DNA of 56,521 bases from contig DAIDHS010000003.1 of assembly GCA_027451985.1 (NCBI GenBank), positions 1 to 56,521 on the forward strand, read 5' to 3'. The notes under the pieces were generated by a model. It was not told the origin of the DNA and did no database searches. It worked only from the letters and a program-made list of their open reading frames with translations. The number at the start of each line of letters is the position of its first letter. Position 1 is the stretch's first letter. Source of the stretch: Elusimicrobiota bacterium (GTDB lineage: Bacteria > Elusimicrobiota > Elusimicrobia > UBA1565 > UBA9628). The position numbers were made by a program, and so were the translations under genes. This document shows positions 54,101 to 56,521 of this stretch, in pieces.

Positions 54101-55849
54101 GTTGGTGAGCTGGCTGGCGCCCACGCTGGCGTATCCTGCGTAAGTCGCCATCTGCGTGATGCCGCCGAAGGTGATGGGTTTGACCGCGCGCCCAAGGCGC
54201 CCTGAAAGCCCAAATCCTCCCAGAAGGAAAACGAATTGCTGGGTGAAAAACCCCATGATGAGCCCCAATCGGGAGAGCCTGCTCTGGATGCGCGCCTGGG
54301 CCACGCCCAAATCCATAATCTCCCGGGCTTTCTCCTTGAAGCGCTCCATCTCCTGGTCCAGAGAAGACAAAATCTTTACCGCGCGCACCTGTCGCAGGCT
54401 TTCCTGAGAGCGTTGGGTGAGTTCCGCCTGACGGCCGGTCTGTTCGAAGTTAAGATTGTTCAGTTCGCGGCCGTAGCGGCCCATGAGGATGGCCGCCGGG
54501 AGAACAACGGCGGCGACCGCCGCGCTGATGAGGATGCTTTGGGAGATGAGCAGGGTCCCGCCGACCACCAGCATGACGACGCCCATCGGCCAATCCATGG
54601 GCGTGCTCACGTTCTTAAAAGATAGGAAGTTGGTGTCGTTAAGGATGCGGCTGGCCAAGGCGCTGGATTCCTGCTTTTTTTCCAGATGGAACGCCATCTC
54701 CTGTTGGCCGAACTTGCGCGCCAGGGCGACGCGATAATGATAGGTGGCGCGCAATCCGAGCACGCGATAGAGATACGTGTAAAACCAGCTTACCGCCGCG
54801 GAGGCCAGCGACAAGAGAACGGAGGCGCCCACAAGCCACCAGACATGCGCCAGCGCGGCTCCGCCTCCGGAGGCCGCGTGTGCGGCGTCTAGGAGCGCGC
54901 CGATGACGGCGGCCGTGGCCAACGGCAGGGCGGCGTCGGCCACGCCCAATCCGGCGGCCGTCAAACGCTGCCTCCGCAAAGGCCTTGTGGTCCAGGCCAA
55001 TGCCGGATCGCCGAATAAAAATTCCCGAGTCTTGGCCGCGGCATGCCGAGTGATCCGAACCGCCGCGCGCAGCGGCCCCAGAACCCGCCCCCCGAACGAA
55101 ACGGGCTCGCGCCGATAGCTCTCCGGACCCGGGGCCGCGGGAACCGACTCCGTGCCGGCAGCGTTTTGGGTAAGCGCTCCCAACGGCAGCCCGGACGCCG
55201 CGGTCGCCCGCGCGGAATTGGCCGGAGCCATGGCGGGCGTCCTTGGAGCGGCGTTTTCGCCGTAGGCGTCAGCCGCGTCAAAAATCCTGTCGGACTCCAC
55301 CTTTAAAGCGGCCTCTGGAGCGCGCGGGCGCACCAGCCGCTGCAAGGCTCCGGCTATTTTTTCCAGCCGGGAAATCGTGCGGACCCGCTCGGCCGTTTCG
55401 GCCGGCGCGCGTTTGGGCGCGAGAACAGCCGTTTTAACGGAAGCGTTCTCGCGGCCTTCCTCAGAAGAAAAGGCTTTGAGTTGCTCTTCGACCGCTATGT
55501 CGTTCGGCGCCGCTTCCTCGGCGCGCACAAAGACGCGGCTCTGATCTTTTGCGCCAGACGCCGTTTCTGGGTCAGCGGGGTTCTCCGCGGGAGCCGCATT
55601 CAGCAGCGGGGAAAGTCCTTCCTCGGTCAGCGCGGGAAGCTGCGCTTCTCCCGCACCCAAGAGAGCCTCCGGCGCAGGAGAAAGGCCTGAAAAATTATCC
55701 GCCGCGCTCGCCGGCAGCGACCACGCGCTCATCTCGGCCTGCGCGTCCGCGGAAAATTCCGCGCCCAAAGCCTGATAACAGGGCAAGCCCGGCGTCAGCG
55801 CCAGAAGCGCCGCCGTCAACGCGCACGCGACTAATTTTTTGAGAGCCAT
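51200..55849 (-). CDS. Full-length double ABC exporter (TMD-NBD-TMD-NBD) with signal-peptide-like N terminus
   Basis: A 1549-residue fusion of two exporter half-units. Residues 1-29 look like a signal peptide with LTPGLPCY; 30-290 are an Ala/Pro-rich extension. TMD1 spans about 295-600, and NBD1 has GTTGAGKST (Lys665), VVQQDTRLF, LSGGERQR, LLILDEATAKLD and IAHRLT. A linker of about 90 residues leads to TMD2 (about 975-1260) and NBD2 with GESGSGKST (Lys1342), VIPQDPPIF, LSGGQAQR, ILILDEATAALD and VAHNLP. Both ATPase sites look intact. Single-chain full exporters are uncommon in bacteria, where homodimers or heterodimers dominate. The substrate (lipid, drug or peptide) cannot be deduced. A weak AGGA site precedes ATG 55849. 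Confidence 0.92.
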   Translation of the reverse strand: MALKKLVACALTAALLALTPGLPCYQALGAEFSADAQAEMSAWSLPASAADNFSGLSPAPEALLGAGEAQLPALTEEGLSPLLNAAPAENPADPETASGAKDQSRVFVRAEEAAPNDIAVEEQLKAFSSEEGRENASVKTAVLAPKRAPAETAERVRTISRLEKIAGALQRLVRPRAPEAALKVESDRIFDAADAYGENAAPRTPAMAPANSARATAASGLPLGALTQNAAGTESVPAAPGPESYRREPVSFGGRVLGPLRAAVRITRHAAAKTREFLFGDPALAWTTRPLRRQRLTAAGLGVADAALPLATAAVIGALLDAAHAASGGGAALAHVWWLVGASVLLSLASAAVSWFYTYLYRVLGLRATYHYRVALARKFGQQEMAFHLEKKQESSALASRILNDTNFLSFKNVSTPMDWPMGVVMLVVGGTLLISQSILISAAVAAVVLPAAILMGRYGRELNNLNFEQTGRQAELTQRSQESLRQVRAVKILSSLDQEMERFKEKAREIMDLGVAQARIQSRLSRLGLIMGFFTQQFVFLLGGFGLSGRLGRAVKPITFGGITQMATYAGYASVGASQLTNDYLRFKQYEGASEIVRGYLNREPAIKDAPDAEKLASFDGDVRFENVGFSYAGGQDGPALNDVSFHARPGETVAIVGTTGAGKSTIAKLLLRLWDAGSGRILIDGRDLRGLNRLSYLNHVAVVQQDTRLFNDTALYNMTYGSFNASKKDELSSEQKERLERAIRMAKADFIFDKARFPEGLETPVAEGGSRLSGGERQRIGIVRAMLRDAPLLILDEATAKLDGPSENVVQDALERMARGEGERRPTVIVIAHRLTTVRGANRILVMDRGRIVERGTHEQLLAAGGTYARLWKDGGYDAPASRLAGVNDGATPSAPKGVSSAKQEGADIRAPSLAPVRRRGRTLASFVRRKTQAVRRVVLRLASAARRLAGGDSEVKPYFKPYRKKIFAVVALLTTDAVLTVLLSKATGSLLDAAASVLRAGAPSSGAVLGIWIAVVAGAFLARLYVQPKSVYLNNALQSWLKFDLSSALFEKLHRREMSFHMDKEHNSGALAARITNDVSSLVAKNTAIRFPIISCLLKAGLSAVLLMRTSWLVGIVVLAMVPVLGIVNGWAGQKSERLYTLFSRNRAEVGRASQESFENIQTVKAFGQEEHEAARLDEKMKALADAGVKQATPMAYSAVLTDAFTTFATENLIYILGALFLAGALSFGAGWGFSIGKIAAMTFYAGLIKDGLTGLAQTWMNYKTMHGETKVARRWLVRASGVDDAADAAPLPMGGGDVRFEDVGFRYNVRGGNALDGVSFEAKPGETIAFVGESGSGKSTILNLLQRLWEPQSGRILIDGQDVGKTRLRSLSDALSVIPQDPPIFDESLRYNMLYGTKGVTEQELMAAIHAARAEFYKDLPEGLDTRVGEGGNQLSGGQAQRVAIVRALLRKSRILILDEATAALDKSTERDVQAAIDGLRGGDGFGRPTTIVVAHNLPTIVNADRIYVMSKGRIVASGTHAELMESSRVYRGLWAAFRKDNAEP

Positions 55850-55867
55850 GATCCTGTTCGAAGATTA

Positions 55868-55910
55868 ATATTAAGATTACGCAGGCGGAAAGAAGAGTGT
55901 CTAAAGACCT
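55868..55910 (-). promoter_or_regulatory. Dyad-module promoter of the double ABC exporter
   Basis: Minus strand: AGGTC-TTTA-GACAC (55910-55897), 23-bp spacer, -10 TAATAT (55873-55868). Eight of ten half-site positions fit the consensus. The start near 55861 gives a leader of about 12 nt. Confidence 0.6.
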
Positions 55911-55945
55911 AAATGACGCGCGGCAAAAGTCCCAGGCGCGGCCGC

Positions 55946-56521
55946 CTAGTGCATGAAGATGGGCTGCGCGGCCCCGGAGCCCAAGGGCGCGGCGGAGCGC
56001 GGGCCGAGGATTCCGTCCGTCTCTTTGTTGCGGCCCTTTATTCCGATGTGGAACGGCAGCGAAATTCCGGCCTGCAGAATCCAAACCTTCCCGCTTTCAG
56101 GCCCCGCCGCTTCGATTTCCCCTTCCGCGAAGTAGTCAATCCAAGAGTGGACCCACTGCCAACCCAAAAGCCCCCGCGCCTGATCTGGAGTAACCCCGGA
56201 GAAGCCCTCGCCGGATACGGGCGTAAACAAATTCGGGTCGCCATTATCCGACAGCCCTGCGGAAACCGAGCCGATGGCGTGGTTGTATCCCAATCCGATG
56301 AAGGGGATCCAATTTCCGTATTGCTGGCTAATCACGAAATTTAACCCGTAGCTGGCCACGCTCCAGCGCAGACGGCCGCTAAGATTATTGTTGATACCGA
56401 AGTACTGCCCCGATCCGGTTTCCACGCTGACCGGCAGCGTTTCGTTGAAGCTGAAGCGCCCAAAGACGTAGTTGTAGTCCGCGCTGACCGTCACCATGGG
56501 ATCTCCGTCTCTGCCGAGAAA
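55946..56521 (-). CDS. Outer-membrane beta-barrel-like protein, C-terminal part (cut by window edge)
   Basis: The frame is open to the window edge, so the N terminus lies beyond 56521; an internal ATG at 56497 is not a convincing start. The visible 191 residues alternate hydrophobic and polar positions with many aromatic and Gly residues (SADYNYVFGRFSFNETLPV, LRWSVASYGLNFVISQQYG, WIPFIGLGYNHAIGSVSAGL, KVWILQAGISLPFHIGIKG), typical of transmembrane beta-strands of small outer-membrane barrels. No specific family recognised. It supports a diderm host. Whether it belongs with the exporter cluster downstream is unknown. Confidence 0.6.
   Translation of the reverse strand, partial: FLGRDGDPMVTVSADYNYVFGRFSFNETLPVSVETGSGQYFGINNNLSGRLRWSVASYGLNFVISQQYGNWIPFIGLGYNHAIGSVSAGLSDNGDPNLFTPVSGEGFSGVTPDQARGLLGWQWVHSWIDYFAEGEIEAAGPESGKVWILQAGISLPFHIGIKGRNKETDGILGPRSAAPLGSGAAQPIFMH

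Overview
The window is high-GC bacterial DNA packed with genes. It most likely comes from a diderm organism: it carries Sec-type signal peptides, a periplasmic solute-binding protein and a partial outer-membrane-barrel-like protein. The tRNA-Gly/tRNA-Thr/tuf cluster and the chromosomal housekeeping operons show it is chromosomal. Many genes encode exported proteins with long Ala/Pro-rich N-terminal tracts. This and the general gene style fit a high-GC Elusimicrobiota-like lineage, but that assignment is a weak inference, since no 16S or marker comparison could be done. I saw no insertion sequence, prophage or CRISPR array.

Layout. 0-0.6 kb: start of tuf with tRNA-Thr and tRNA-Gly under a near-consensus sigma70 promoter (minus strand). 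0.7-8 kb: small exported protein, exported trypsin-like protease, heme-oxygenase-like (HDO/TenA-like) protein divergent from a LysR regulator, EamA permease, peptide-type solute-binding protein, and an exported protein with an internal repeat. 8.1-13.4 kb (plus): trehalose synthase-maltokinase fusion and a polytopic membrane protein with a TPR-like tail. 26.3 to 13.4 kb (minus): one long purine operon, guaB3-guaA-purC-purS(tandem)-purL-purQ-purF-purD-purE-purK, ending in an SGNH hydrolase, mostly joined by 1-5 bp overlaps or gaps. 26.5-31.1 kb (plus): putative exported cysteine protease, exported beta-repeat protein, M1 aminopeptidase. 33.5-31.2 kb (minus): subtilisin-like protease. 39.6-33.9 kb (minus): trxA, a PolA split into separate 5'-nuclease and polymerase genes, rhomboid protease, coaE, rho.

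40-56 kb (minus): the most unusual part. A lone receiver-domain protein, an MFS transporter, an ABC exporter, a pair of exported HAD-like/PD-(D/E)XK paralogs and a full-length double ABC exporter lie head to tail. The three transporters have a signal-peptide-like N terminus with a shared [ST]PGLxCY motif and 200-270 extra residues before the membrane domain. One exported paralog keeps all RecB-family nuclease motifs and the other has lost the catalytic residues.

Regulation. Housekeeping genes (tRNA-Gly, trxA) have canonical TTGACA/TATAAT-type promoters. At least six other transcription units have no -35 hexamer. Instead they carry a 14-bp dyad, consensus GGGYC-N4-GRCCC, exactly 23 bp (once 24) upstream of a TATAAT-like -10, which places its centre at about -42.5. 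Two further good matches and two degenerate ones precede other genes. Nearly all these genes encode exported proteins, which suggests a regulon controlled by an unidentified class-II-type activator. In several cases the -10 lies so close to the start codon that the mRNA would be leaderless.
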